Positions 42,153-51,171 of a stretch of 64,000 bases of DNA are shown piece by piece. Positions within the stretch are counted from its first letter, which is position 1. Each line of letters opens with the position of its first letter. The position numbers and the translations under genes are program-made. Below the pieces are notes generated by a model. The model saw only the letters and a program-made list of their open reading frames with translations, was not told the DNA's origin and ran no database searches. This stretch comes from Microbacterium sp. (GTDB lineage Bacteria > Actinomycetota > Actinomycetes > Actinomycetales > Microbacteriaceae), in contig JAFKIL010000006.1 in assembly GCA_017306415.1 (NCBI GenBank), forward strand, positions 1-64,000, given 5' to 3'.

Positions 42153-43186
42153 GATACCGGCCGCTCGGACGCACGGGCCTCCGCATCAGCCCACTGTGCC
42201 TCGGCGCGATGATGCTCGGGCCGTGGGGCAACGACGACAGGGAGGATGCCGCGCGCATCATCGGCCGCGCGCTCGACGCCGGCATCAACATCATCGACAC
42301 GTCGGACTCGTACTCCGCCGGCGAATCGGAGCGCATCGTCGGCGCGGCGCTCAAGGGGCGCCGGGACGACGTCATCCTCGCCACGAAGTTCTTCTTCCCG
42401 CAGTCGGACGGACCGAACGACCGCGGCGCGTCGCGGCACTGGATCATGCGCGAGGTGGAGAACTCCCTCACGCGCCTGCGGACCGACCGCATCGACCTCT
42501 ACCAGCTGCACCGGCCGAGCCCGGAGACGGACATCGAGGAGACCCTCGGCGCCCTCACCGATCTCGTCCGGCAGGGCAAGGTCCGCTACATCGGGTCGTC
42601 GTCCTTCTCGGGATCCCAGATCGTGGAGGCGCAATGGGCCTCCCGCGAGCGGAACCTCGCGCGGTTCGTCACCGAGCAGCCGCCGTATTCGATGCTCGTC
42701 CGCGGCCCCGAGCTCGACGTGCTGCCGACGGCCCTGCGGCACGGCATGGGCACGCTCACGTACAGCCCGCTCGGCGGGGGCTGGCTCACCGGGCGATGGC
42801 GGAAGGATGCGCCGTCGGCTCCCGCATCCACCGCGCGACCGCGCGAGATCTTCGACGCGCGCACCCCCGCGAACCGCCGCAAGCTCGACGCCGTGGAGAG
42901 CCTCGCCCTGCTCGCCGAGGAGGCCGGGATGCCGCTCGTCGAGCTCGCGCTCGCCTTCGTCATCACCCACCCCGCCGTGACGGCGGCGATCGTGGGACCG
43001 CGGACGATGGCGCAGCTCGAGTCCGCCCTCCCCGCCGCCGACGTCGTGCTGCCGACGGAGATCCTGGACCGCATCGACGAGATCGTGCCGCCGGGTGTCA
43101 CGATCAACCCCGCGGACACCAGCTACGGCGCCGACGAGCTGGCGCCCGCCGCGCGACGGCGGGCCCTGGCGGACCGGGGCGACTGA
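42149..43186 (+). CDS. Aldo/keto reductase
   Basis: 345 residues. Starts MRYRPLGRTGLRISPLCLG as in the AKR family; catalytic Asp/Tyr in IIDTSDSYSAGESE, Lys in ILATKFFFP, and RIDLYQLHRPSP. The NADPH-binding end is GPRTMAQLESALPA. It is coupled to the SDR. Typical roles are NADPH-dependent reduction of carbonyl intermediates or sugars. Confidence 0.9.
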   Translation: MRYRPLGRTGLRISPLCLGAMMLGPWGNDDREDAARIIGRALDAGINIIDTSDSYSAGESERIVGAALKGRRDDVILATKFFFPQSDGPNDRGASRHWIMREVENSLTRLRTDRIDLYQLHRPSPETDIEETLGALTDLVRQGKVRYIGSSSFSGSQIVEAQWASRERNLARFVTEQPPYSMLVRGPELDVLPTALRHGMGTLTYSPLGGGWLTGRWRKDAPSAPASTARPREIFDARTPANRRKLDAVESLALLAEEAGMPLVELALAFVITHPAVTAAIVGPRTMAQLESALPAADVVLPTEILDRIDEIVPPGVTINPADTSYGADELAPAARRRALADRGD

Positions 43187-43661
43187 CCCGACGCTCCTCG
43201 AACCGGCGCTCGTCGAACCGGCGCTCCCCGCGAGCCGGCGTTCCCCGCGCCCCGGCGGGCCGGGTCGCGTCGTGGTGCGTCGGCGGCGTGCGTCGGAGTG
43301 GGTCGCCGGGTCGCGTCGCGTCGCCGTGCCGTGTCGCAAGACGCGGACCGCGGCCCCGACACGCCGCCCCCGCGTCGACCGAGGCGGCGCGTCGGCCTCG
43401 CGGTCCGTGTTTTGGAACGGCACCGCCGGGCGGCGCCCCGGTTCCGCCACCCACCCCCTCAGCCCGCGCCCCCGGCCCGGCCGCTCCCCGGCCCGGCCGC
43501 TCCCCTCTCGTCACCCGATTCCCGCTGCGTCGCAAAACGCGGACCGCGGCCCCGACACGCCGGCCCCCGCGTCGACCGAGGCGGCGCGTCGGCATCGCGG
43601 TCCGTCTTTTCGAACGGCACCGCCGCCCGGCGGGAGCCGCGCGCCGCCGGCGCGGGTCACC
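43187..43661. repeat. Convergent gap with two 95-bp hairpin repeats
   Basis: The 475-base stretch between the AKR (plus) and TauE-like (minus) gene ends contains two copies, 43333-43427 and 43529-43624, about 95 percent identical. In each, CGGACCGCG pairs with CGCGGTCCG, and CCGACACGCCG pairs with CGGCGCGTCGG (one G-U), forming a stem of more than 20 pairs. Each copy is followed by TTTT(C/G)GAACGGCACCG. A third, diverged copy is at 52455. The rest of the gap is simple GC-rich sequence with CCGGCGCT(C/T) reiterations near 43200-43250. Confidence 0.8.
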
Positions 43662-44396
43662 TCATCCCGCGGCCCCCGCCTCCAGCGCGCCCCGCACGAT
43701 CGCGGCGATCCCCGCGAGCACGGCGACCGTCGTCGTCACCGCGAGCACGACGCGCTCCGAGGCGCGCCGGCGCAGCGCGAGACCGCCGAGGAGCCCGCAC
43801 AGGATCGCGGCGAGCAGGAGGGCCAGCGAGCAGGGCCCCATCGCCGGCGGTCCCCACAGGGCGATCGACAGCGCGTTGAACGAGATGAACACGACCTGGA
43901 CGGTGGCGGTGAACGCGGTCGGCGACCACCGGGTGCGCAGCGCGTAGGCCGTGAACACCGGCGCCGAAAGGGCGCTCGTGACATGGATGACGCCCGCCAC
44001 CGCACCCGTGGCGACCAACCCCGCACGGGAGGCACCGGCCGCCGGCCGCCGTGAGACGACGCCCACGACGAGCATGAGCAGGACCATCGCGCCGATCGTG
44101 ATCAGCAGCACCGCGGGCGGCAGCATCCGGAACACGAGGTACCCGAGTGGCGCGGTCACCAGTCCGCCCAGCGCGAGCAGCGCCGCGCGGCGCCACTCGA
44201 CCTCCCGCCACATGCCGATCAGCGCGAACACGCACACCGACAGCGCGGCGATCAGGCCCACCCTGAGCCCCTCGTGCGCCCCGAGCAGGAGAGTCAGCAT
44301 CGGGGTCGCGATGAGAGCGAAGCCGGTACCGGAGAGACCGTGCAGCGCGCCCGCGACCACCATCGTCACGGCGGCCGCGACCAGGAGTCCGGTCAT
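43662..44396 (-). CDS. TauE/SafE-like membrane permease
   Basis: 244 residues with about eight hydrophobic helices; HGLSGTGFALIATPMLTLLL near 18-38 is the family repeat signature. TauE/SafE proteins export or import small anions such as sulfite, sulfoacetate or carboxylates. It is the last gene of the eight-gene minus-strand operon, four bases after the Gfo/Idh/MocA gene. Cargo unknown. Confidence 0.78.
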   Translation of the reverse strand: MTGLLVAAAVTMVVAGALHGLSGTGFALIATPMLTLLLGAHEGLRVGLIAALSVCVFALIGMWREVEWRRAALLALGGLVTAPLGYLVFRMLPPAVLLITIGAMVLLMLVVGVVSRRPAAGASRAGLVATGAVAGVIHVTSALSAPVFTAYALRTRWSPTAFTATVQVVFISFNALSIALWGPPAMGPCSLALLLAAILCGLLGGLALRRRASERVVLAVTTTVAVLAGIAAIVRGALEAGAAG

Positions 44397-44400
44397 CCCG

Positions 44401-45552
44401 TCATCCGGCGCGAGACAGGTAGTCGGGCACCTCGATCCGTTCACCCCCGCGCAACGCCGACTCGTGCGCACACACGCCGGGAGCCGTCCAGGCGGCGGCG
44501 CGCAGCGCCCCGACGAGCGGTTCGCGGCCCTCGGCGATGCTGCTGATGAACTCGTGGACGAGGAACGGGTGCGAACCGCCGTGGTGCGCCCCCACCGACA
44601 CGGGCGCTGCCATCCCCGCCAGCAGGACCTCGGATGGCCGCACGAACCCGCGCAGTCCCTCGGGCAGCGCGTCCGTCGCATCCGGCGCGGTGAAGGATGC
44701 CGCCTCGACGGAGTTCCCCCTGCCTCCGGGCGGCGGTCCGGACATGTCGAACACGGTCAGAGGACCCTCGTTGTCGATCGGCCACTCCACGCCGCGGTGC
44801 TCCCCGTACAGGCTGAACCCCTCGACGTAGCTGCGTGCGGTCTGCGAGAACGCCATCGTGATGTCCACCAGCACATCGCTCCCGCGGAGCGAGAACAGGC
44901 CTACCTCTGCGGGGAACGGGTTGTCGAAGCCGCCGGCGCGCCGGTGCTCGGCGAGCCTCCCCGCGCCGCGTGCGGCGACCGACTCCACCGAGGTGTCGAG
45001 CAGGGCCAGGATCGGCGCGAGGGCGTGGGTGAGGTAGTGCATCGGAGGGTAGCCCTGCCAGTAGGCGGGGAATCCGTCGAGGTTCTGGATGTGAAACCCG
45101 CGGTACAGGGTGAGCTCCCCGAAGAGTCCCGCGGACACCATGTCGCGGACGGCGAAGTACTCCCGCGCGAACACGGTGGTCTCCATCATCATGTAGGTCC
45201 GCCCGGACGCCCGCTGCGCGTCGACGATCCGGTCGATGTCTTCCAGTGAGGTGGCCATCGGCACCGCGCACGCGACGTGCTTGCCCGCGGCGAGCGCCGC
45301 CAGCACCATCTCGGCGTGGAGGAACACCGGCGTCAGGATGTGGACGGCGTCGACCGCGGGGTCGGCGAGGGCCGCATCGAGGTCGCCGTACCCGGCGTCG
45401 ATCGCATAGGCCGCGGCGAGCGCCTCGCGTCGGGCGGCGTCGGCGTCGACGAGGACGACGCTGTCGACGAGCGGATGGCTGAGGTAGATCGGCACGAAGT
45501 CCGACCCGAACCCGAGTCCGACCACGGCGACGGTGAGTCCGCGGCCGCTCAT
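44401..45552 (-). CDS. Gfo/Idh/MocA-family oxidoreductase
   Basis: 383 residues. NAD(P) Rossmann domain: VAVVGLGFGSDF (8-19), HILTPVFLHAEMVLAALAAG then KHVACAVPMATS, where the family EKP is replaced by AVPMA. The C-terminal domain has MHYLTHALAPILAL with the usual His. The unusual AVPMA in place of E-K-P removes the canonical Lys, so the reaction may differ from a simple dehydrogenase. It overlaps the EthD gene by four bases. Confidence 0.85.
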   Translation of the reverse strand: MSGRGLTVAVVGLGFGSDFVPIYLSHPLVDSVVLVDADAARREALAAAYAIDAGYGDLDAALADPAVDAVHILTPVFLHAEMVLAALAAGKHVACAVPMATSLEDIDRIVDAQRASGRTYMMMETTVFAREYFAVRDMVSAGLFGELTLYRGFHIQNLDGFPAYWQGYPPMHYLTHALAPILALLDTSVESVAARGAGRLAEHRRAGGFDNPFPAEVGLFSLRGSDVLVDITMAFSQTARSYVEGFSLYGEHRGVEWPIDNEGPLTVFDMSGPPPGGRGNSVEAASFTAPDATDALPEGLRGFVRPSEVLLAGMAAPVSVGAHHGGSHPFLVHEFISSIAEGREPLVGALRAAAWTAPGVCAHESALRGGERIEVPDYLSRAG

Positions 45553-45851
45553 GCGAGGGCCACCTCCTCCTCGTCGCCCGCGAGGAAGTCGACGGTTCCG
45601 GTCACGAAGTTCGCGAGATCCTCGCGGGCGGCGACGCCCTCGGGCGAGGCGAGGATGGCGTCCATGGCCGCCTTGTCCGGCGCGTACAGGGCGGCCACGA
45701 GCAGGTGCCGGTCGTCGCCGTCGAGCCAGGTCAGGTTCCAGCCGGTGAGCCCCTGCATCCTCCGCGCGAGCGGGATGTGGGTGCGGTAGTAGTAGTCGCG
45801 GAAGTGCGCCGGATCCTCGGGCATCCCGTAGACGATCGTCATGCGGTACAT
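45549..45851 (-). CDS. EthD-domain protein
   Basis: 100 residues, one dimeric alpha-beta-barrel domain: YRMTIVYGMPEDPAHFRDYY, YRTHIPLARRMQGLTGW, ALYAPDKAAMDAILASPEG. This is the EthD family (named for ethyl-tert-butyl-ether degradation). Function usually unknown but always beside catabolic genes. Compare the duplicated version at 8972-9664. Confidence 0.82.
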   Translation of the reverse strand: MYRMTIVYGMPEDPAHFRDYYYRTHIPLARRMQGLTGWNLTWLDGDDRHLLVAALYAPDKAAMDAILASPEGVAAREDLANFVTGTVDFLAGDEEEVALA

Positions 45852-45867
45852 GTGCGGTCCTTCGCGC

Positions 45868-46698
45868 TCAGCGGGCCAGGGGGATGCGGGTGAACGAGCG
45901 CATGTGCTCGACCATGGCGACCTCGGTGGGGAGGCGCTCCATGCTCGACGCGCCGAGGAAGCCCTGGATGCCCGGGACGGACCCGATGATCTCGGCGGCC
46001 TCGTCCGGACCGTAGATCGGTCCGCCGTGGCAGATCACGATGACGTCGGGGTTCTCCGCGCGCGCCGCGTCGCGCAGCTCGGCGATCTTCACCTTGCACT
46101 CCTCGATGGTGAGCGCCGTCTGCGCGCCGATCATGCCGGCGGTGGTCAGGCCCATGTGCGGCACGATCACGTCGGCACCGGCGGCGGCCATCGCGGCGGC
46201 CTCGTCGAGGTTGGCGACGTAGCTCGCGGTGAACAGCTCCCGCTCGTGGGCGAGCCTGATCAGTTCCACCTCCTTGTAGAAGCCGAGGCCGGTCTCCTCG
46301 AGGTTCGCGCGGATGATCCCGTCGAACAGGCACACCGTGGGGTAGTTCTGCACGCCGGAGAACCCGGCCGCCTTCACCTGGTCGAGGAACTGCGGCATGA
46401 GCCGGAAGGGGTCAGTGCCGCAGACGCCGGCGACGACCGGGATGTCGGTCGCGACCGGCAGCACCTCGGCACCCATCTCCATCACGATCGCGTTGGCGTC
46501 GCCGTACGGCATCAGCCCCGCCATCGAGCTGCGGCCCGCCATGCGGTAGCGGCCGGAGTTGTAGACGACGATGAAGTCCAGGCCCGCTTCCTGCGAGCAC
46601 TTGGCCGACAGTCCGGTGCCGGCGCCGCCGCCGATGATGGGACGGCCGTCGGCGATCTTGGCGCGGAATCCTTCGAGGATCTCGGTACGGGTGGGCAT
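45868..46698 (-). CDS. TIM-barrel protein of the Tm-1 C-terminal / phosphoenolpyruvate hydrolase-like family
   Basis: 276 residues: RPIIGGGAGTGLSAKCSQEA near 19-38, FIVVYNSGRYRMAGR, GVCGTDPFRLMPQFLDQVKA, GVQNYPTVCLFDG and ICHGGPIYGPDEAAEII. This is the TIM_br_sig_trns family that forms the C-terminal half of tomato Tm-1. In bacteria it sits next to the separate Tm-1 N-terminal-like gene, as here (one-base gap). The reaction is not firmly known; a PEP-type lyase/hydrolase fold is expected. Confidence 0.85.
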   Translation of the reverse strand: MPTRTEILEGFRAKIADGRPIIGGGAGTGLSAKCSQEAGLDFIVVYNSGRYRMAGRSSMAGLMPYGDANAIVMEMGAEVLPVATDIPVVAGVCGTDPFRLMPQFLDQVKAAGFSGVQNYPTVCLFDGIIRANLEETGLGFYKEVELIRLAHERELFTASYVANLDEAAAMAAAGADVIVPHMGLTTAGMIGAQTALTIEECKVKIAELRDAARAENPDVIVICHGGPIYGPDEAAEIIGSVPGIQGFLGASSMERLPTEVAMVEHMRSFTRIPLAR

Positions 46699-46699
46699 G

Positions 46700-47935
46700 T
46701 CATTCGCCTTTCTCGGAGTGGCTGCGGGCCCGGTCGAGGGCCGCGACGATCTGGTCCGCGAACGCCGGATCGTTGATCGCGAGGTCGTGGATGTGAAGGG
46801 GGATGCGGTCGTCGAGATCGGCGCGCAGGGCGTCGATCAGCGCACGATCGGCCGCGGAGTCGTGGAACGGTCCGCCCGGCGCGGAGATCTGCGAGAAGCC
46901 GAGGGCCGGAACATGCACCTCGACGAAGCCGGCCGCGGCGTTGAGCCGTGCGGCCAGGATGCGGCCGATCTCGGCGTTCTCGGCGGCATCCGTCCGCATC
47001 AGCGTCACGGACGGATTGTGGGCGAGGAGCCGGCGCTCGCGGAAGCGCTCGGGGACCGTGTCGATGGGACCGAAGTTCGCCATGTCGAGGGCACCGACGC
47101 TGACCACCTGCGGGATGCCGCGCCGCCCCGCCGCGGTCAGCCGTTCGGGTCCGGCCGAGCACACGCCGCCGACGAGCTCGTCGGCGAGCTCGGTGGTGGT
47201 GAGGTCGGCGACGATGTCGAACGCGCCCGCTTCGACGAGCGCCTCGAACGTGCGCCCGCCGGTCCCGGTGGCGTGGAAGACCTGCACCTCGTCTCCGCGC
47301 TCCTCGAGGTCGGCCTGGACGGCGGAGACGCACGCCGTCGTCACGCCGAACATCGTGCAGCCGACCGACCGGCCGGCGCGCTCGACGACGGGAAGCGGGG
47401 CACCGCGCAGCATCCCGATCATGGCGTCCGCCGCCTGCGCCAGAACCGGCACGCTCACCGAGTTGAGGCCGGCGATGTCGACGACGGGGTACATCATCAC
47501 GAGGTCGGACGTGCCCACGTACGGGCGGGTGTCGCCCGCGACGATCGTCGAGACGAGCATCTTCGGGCAGCCGAGCGGGAGCGCCGCCGCCACCCGGCTC
47601 ATGACGTGGCCCGCGTTCGAGCCGCCCAGCACCAGCACGCCCGAGAGCAGGCCGGCGCTCCGCCGGGCCGCGACGACCGCCGCCGCGCCCGCCGCCATCG
47701 CCTGCACGGCGAGGTTGCGATCCGCGGATGCGGCGAGCCGCTCGATGTCGGTGTCCGCCGCCGCGGCGACCTCCTCGCGCGGGATGTCCGGTGCGACAGC
47801 GGGCGCGCCCAGCACGCCCGTGTCGACCAGGGTCACCGGGATGCCGGCGGCCGTCAGCCGGTCCCGCACGAATCCGTACTCGGCGCCCTTGGTGTCGAGC
47901 GCGCCGATGAGGTGCACCGAGCCCGCCGCACTCAC
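46700..47935 (-). CDS. Tm-1-like ATP-binding domain protein (UPF0261)
   Basis: 411 residues, GTG start overlapping the permease stop. HLIGALDTKGAEYGFVRDRL opens the domain, then GVLVLGGSNAGHVMSRVAAA, LVSTIVAGDTRPYVGTSDLV and the late HIHDLAINDPAFADQIVAAL. This is the UPF0261/Tm-1 N-terminal-like family. With the adjacent TIM-barrel protein it recreates the tomato Tm-1 layout as two genes. Placement inside a sugar-transport operon suggests it processes the imported compound. Confidence 0.85.
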   Translation of the reverse strand: MSAAGSVHLIGALDTKGAEYGFVRDRLTAAGIPVTLVDTGVLGAPAVAPDIPREEVAAAADTDIERLAASADRNLAVQAMAAGAAAVVAARRSAGLLSGVLVLGGSNAGHVMSRVAAALPLGCPKMLVSTIVAGDTRPYVGTSDLVMMYPVVDIAGLNSVSVPVLAQAADAMIGMLRGAPLPVVERAGRSVGCTMFGVTTACVSAVQADLEERGDEVQVFHATGTGGRTFEALVEAGAFDIVADLTTTELADELVGGVCSAGPERLTAAGRRGIPQVVSVGALDMANFGPIDTVPERFRERRLLAHNPSVTLMRTDAAENAEIGRILAARLNAAAGFVEVHVPALGFSQISAPGGPFHDSAADRALIDALRADLDDRIPLHIHDLAINDPAFADQIVAALDRARSHSEKGE

Positions 47936-48762
47936 TTGACCGCTCCGAGGGAGAGGCCGTTGATGAGCCTGCGCTGCGACACGATGAAGACCACGAGGAG
48001 CGGAAGCGAGGTGATGACCGCGAGGGCCATCAGGTTGTTCCAGTTGGCGGCGTAGGTCGTGTTCTGGGATGCCAGCAGCCCGCTCACCGGCAGCACCGTC
48101 CCCTGCGGGAGGAAGTTGATCGCGTAGACGAACTCGCCCCACGCGCCGATGAAGACGACGCTCATCAGGGTGAAGATGCCGTTGCCCATCATCGGCACGG
48201 TGATCGAGCGGAAGCTGCGCCACGCGGTGGCCCCGTCGATCTCGGCGGCCTCGTAGAGCGCGCGCGGGATGGACATCGCGAAGGGGCGCAGGATCATGAT
48301 CGCGAACGGCAGCATCAGCGCGATGTCGGCGATGATCAGCCCGCCGAGCGAGCCGAGCAGCCCCCAGCTCGCCAGCACGCTGTAGAGCGGGATGACCGTC
48401 ATCGGCTGGGGGATCATCTGCAGCACGAGGAGGACGGCGAGCCCGATCGCGATCACCCGCGCGACCCAGACGTTGGCGCGACGCGCGAGCGCGAACGCGG
48501 CGGGGACCGCGAGCAGCACGACGGCGGCGGTGACGAGGACGGCGATCTGCAGCGACGTGACGATCGCGCCGACGCTCGTCTGGAACAGGTCGGTGTAGGC
48601 CTGCAGGGTCGGGGTGAAGATCAGGCCGTTGGGATCCTGCAGGACGGCGGCCTGATCCTTCAGCGAGGTCAGCACGATCCAGCCGAGCGGGATCAGGTAC
48701 GCGAGGATCAGCACGACCTTGAGCACGCCGAAGAATGCGCGGAGCGGCCTGGACGTGATCAT
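47932..48762 (-). CDS. Sugar ABC transporter permease, MalG-type (CUT1)
   Basis: 276 residues, six predicted helices. The coupling-helix (EAA) motif appears as ALYEAAEIDGATAWRSFRSI (near 183-202) followed by TVPMM. Overlaps neighbours at both ends. It forms the channel with the MalF-type permease. Confidence 0.9.
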   Translation of the reverse strand: MITSRPLRAFFGVLKVVLILAYLIPLGWIVLTSLKDQAAVLQDPNGLIFTPTLQAYTDLFQTSVGAIVTSLQIAVLVTAAVVLLAVPAAFALARRANVWVARVIAIGLAVLLVLQMIPQPMTVIPLYSVLASWGLLGSLGGLIIADIALMLPFAIMILRPFAMSIPRALYEAAEIDGATAWRSFRSITVPMMGNGIFTLMSVVFIGAWGEFVYAINFLPQGTVLPVSGLLASQNTTYAANWNNLMALAVITSLPLLVVFIVSQRRLINGLSLGAVK

Positions 48763-49682
48763 TCCGCCTCCTCCGTCTCGATGCTGCGGACGTACGGCAC
48801 GGCGAAGGCGATGACGATCACCATCGACAGCACCGCGACGGTGGCGCCGGTGCTCATGTCGAACGTCGAGAACGCCTGCAGGTACGCCATCACCGGGAGG
48901 GTGTTGGTCGCCGTCCCCGGCCCGCCGGAGGTGAGGACGTAGAAGTAGTCGAAGGTCTTGAACGAGTAGATGAGGGTGAGGATCGCCAGGATCCACATCG
49001 TGGGACGGATGAGGGGCAGCACGATCCGAAGCTGCGTGCGCCAGTACCCGGCGCCGTCGATGGCGGCGGCCTCGATCACCTCCTGCGGGATCGCCAGCAG
49101 CGCACCCCGCAGGATGAGCGTCGAGAACGGCAGCGATGCCCAGGCGATGACGCCCGCGACCGACCAGAGGGCGAGGCCGGGGGCGCTCAGCCACGGGACC
49201 GGCGGGATGCCGACGAGACCGAGGATCGCGTTCACCGCGCCGGAGTCGTCGAGCAGGAACTTCCAGACGCTGCCGCTCACGAGCGGGGGCAGCGCCCACA
49301 CGAACACCATGATGCTCAGCGTGATGGCGGTCAGTCGGCCGCTGGTGGACAGGACGATCGCGGCGATGAATCCGAGCACGAGGTTGCTCACGAGCAGGAT
49401 CGCGCTGAGCAGGAGGGTGCGGCCGACCGCCTCCCAGAAGGCGCCGGTCTGGAGCACAGCGGCGAAGTTCTGGAGTCCGACCCAGGGCCACGTCCCGATG
49501 ATGTTCGTCGGCCCGACGTCGCTGAACGACATCCGGAACAGGACCACGAGCGGGTAGACGGCCATCGCCACGAGCACGACGGCTGCGGGGATGCCGAAGC
49601 CCAGCGCTCCGAAGCGGGACTGTCGGTGGGGGTGGCGGCCCCGCTTGCGCGGGACCGCCACCTCGAGGCTCGCGGCGGTCAT
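48759..49682 (-). CDS. Sugar ABC transporter permease, MalF-type (CUT1)
   Basis: 307 residues, six helices after a basic N-terminus. EAA motif: EVIEAAAIDGAGYWRTQLRI then VLPLIRPT (about 212-240). ATG 49682 overlaps the binding-protein stop (ATGA). Standard partner of MalG-type permeases. Confidence 0.9.
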   Translation of the reverse strand: MTAASLEVAVPRKRGRHPHRQSRFGALGFGIPAAVVLVAMAVYPLVVLFRMSFSDVGPTNIIGTWPWVGLQNFAAVLQTGAFWEAVGRTLLLSAILLVSNLVLGFIAAIVLSTSGRLTAITLSIMVFVWALPPLVSGSVWKFLLDDSGAVNAILGLVGIPPVPWLSAPGLALWSVAGVIAWASLPFSTLILRGALLAIPQEVIEAAAIDGAGYWRTQLRIVLPLIRPTMWILAILTLIYSFKTFDYFYVLTSGGPGTATNTLPVMAYLQAFSTFDMSTGATVAVLSMVIVIAFAVPYVRSIETEEAE

Positions 49683-50956
49683 GAGCAGCCGCCACCGCCC
49701 TTCTGCCGGGCGTCGTCGATGTTCTTGATGGCGCTCGTGGTCGCGTCGGCCGCGGAGCTCTGGCCCGAGATGACCGAGCTCACGGCCACGCCCAGCGCCT
49801 TCTGCATCGCGGAGGTCTGCGAGTTCTTGGGCCAGTTCGCAGTGTCCTGGGCGGCCGTGACGAACGGCTGGACGAACTGGTCCTCCTTCACGGCCGGCGA
49901 GGCGGCGGCATCCGCGTTCAGGGGGATGGATCCGGCCAGCTGGAAGACGGACTCCCCGCCCTGCTCGGACATGACCATCTGCTCGAGGAACTTCCACGCA
50001 AGATCCGGGTTCTTCGACTTGGCGCCGATCGCGAAGCCCTCGCCGCCGGGGAACACCATGCTCTTGCCATCGGCGGGCGCCGGGAACTGCGTCGTCCCGT
50101 ACTTGAAGGAGGCCGTCTTGACGTTGCCGAGCTGCCAGTTGCCGTTGAGCCCGAACGCGTACTTGCCGGTCATGAACTGCTGCCACGACGCGTTCTGATC
50201 CCACGTGGCGGCGGCGCCCGGAAGCAGGCCGTCCTTCTTCCACTCGGCCACGCGGGAGAACGCCGCCTGGACCTTGTCGGAGTTGTCGGAGATGTTGCAG
50301 TAGTCGACGCCCTGACCGAGGAACTGCGGCGCGAACAGCCACGCGCCCTCCACCGTGGGGGCGCCCGAGAGGGCCACGCCCTGGTACTTGCCGCCGGCCG
50401 CGATCTTCTTCATGTCGGCCGTCATCTCGTCGAGCGTCGTCGGCGGGGTGATCCCGTACTGGTCGAGGATGTCCTTGTTGTAGTAGAGGCCGAGCAGGTT
50501 CGTGTACGACATCAGGTTGTACACCTTGCCGTCGCTCTCCCACGCGGCGTTCTCGGGGAACTTGCTCTTGTCCGGCAGCGCGTTCCAGTACTTCGTGAGG
50601 TCGAGCATGACGCCGCCGCCGACGAGCGTCGGGAAGTCGACCACGATGTTATTGATGAAGAGGTCCGGCGTCGAGCCGGTCGCGACGCTCGCGAGGAGCT
50701 TCTGATCGTGCTGGCTGCCGACCGTCTGGACGAGGTTGACCGTCACCCCCGGATTGTCCTTCTCGAACTTCTTCGCCTGGCCCTTCAGCCAGTCGAGCTG
50801 GGTCCCCGTGTAGTAGTTCCAGAAGGTGAGCGTCTTCTTCGCGTCGCCGCCGCCGGACCCGCCTCCGTTGCTCTGGATGGCACAGCCGCTGACGACGAGC
50901 GCCAATGACGTGACCACCGCCGCAGCTGCAACCCTGAACCTGCGATGAGCTCTCAT
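49679..50956 (-). CDS. Sugar-binding lipoprotein (CUT1)
   Basis: 425 residues. Signal and lipobox LALVVSGC (Cys near 25), then the extracellular solute-binding family 1 opening TLTFWNYYTGTQLDWLKGQA and a VTVNLVQTVG block, later YNLMSYTNLLGLYYNKDIL and LNGNWQLGN. AAGGAAG lies before ATG 50956. First gene of the operon, under the promoter at 51026-51055. Operon lacks an ATPase, as usual for CUT1 systems served by a shared MsiK-type ATPase elsewhere. Confidence 0.9.
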   Translation of the reverse strand: MRAHRRFRVAAAAVVTSLALVVSGCAIQSNGGGSGGGDAKKTLTFWNYYTGTQLDWLKGQAKKFEKDNPGVTVNLVQTVGSQHDQKLLASVATGSTPDLFINNIVVDFPTLVGGGVMLDLTKYWNALPDKSKFPENAAWESDGKVYNLMSYTNLLGLYYNKDILDQYGITPPTTLDEMTADMKKIAAGGKYQGVALSGAPTVEGAWLFAPQFLGQGVDYCNISDNSDKVQAAFSRVAEWKKDGLLPGAAATWDQNASWQQFMTGKYAFGLNGNWQLGNVKTASFKYGTTQFPAPADGKSMVFPGGEGFAIGAKSKNPDLAWKFLEQMVMSEQGGESVFQLAGSIPLNADAAASPAVKEDQFVQPFVTAAQDTANWPKNSQTSAMQKALGVAVSSVISGQSSAADATTSAIKNIDDARQKGGGGCS

Positions 50957-51025
50957 CGTGTGCTTCCTTGCATCTCTTGATGTGATGAATGGGATGCCGG
51001 CATGCCATCGCAGGCCGACGGGATG

Positions 51026-51055
51026 ATCGTAAGAACGAATATCGTCGCCTGTCAA
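51026..51055 (-). promoter_or_regulatory. Sigma70-type promoter of the CUT1/Tm-1 operon
   Basis: On the minus strand TTGACA (51055-51050) and TACGAT (51031-51026) are 18 bases apart, with the binding-protein start 70 bases downstream. ACGAAT (near 51034) and ATTCGT (near 51067) flank the -35 as inverted half-sites in an AT-rich block and may bind the divergent ROK regulator. Confidence 0.65.
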
Positions 51056-51171
51056 CGTTTTTATTTCATTCGTCGCCATAATTAGCGCCGAGAGTCTTGC
51101 CTGTCGACACCGGGGATCCCCTAATATCGCTGACGAGACACATTAATCGGTTCGCGAAGGGAGTGCCTCGC

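Noticed and set aside
39896-43450. A 1184-codon open frame on the minus strand
   Set aside because: Antisense to the binding protein, SDR and aldo/keto reductase, all with clear motifs; composition is that of a shadow frame.
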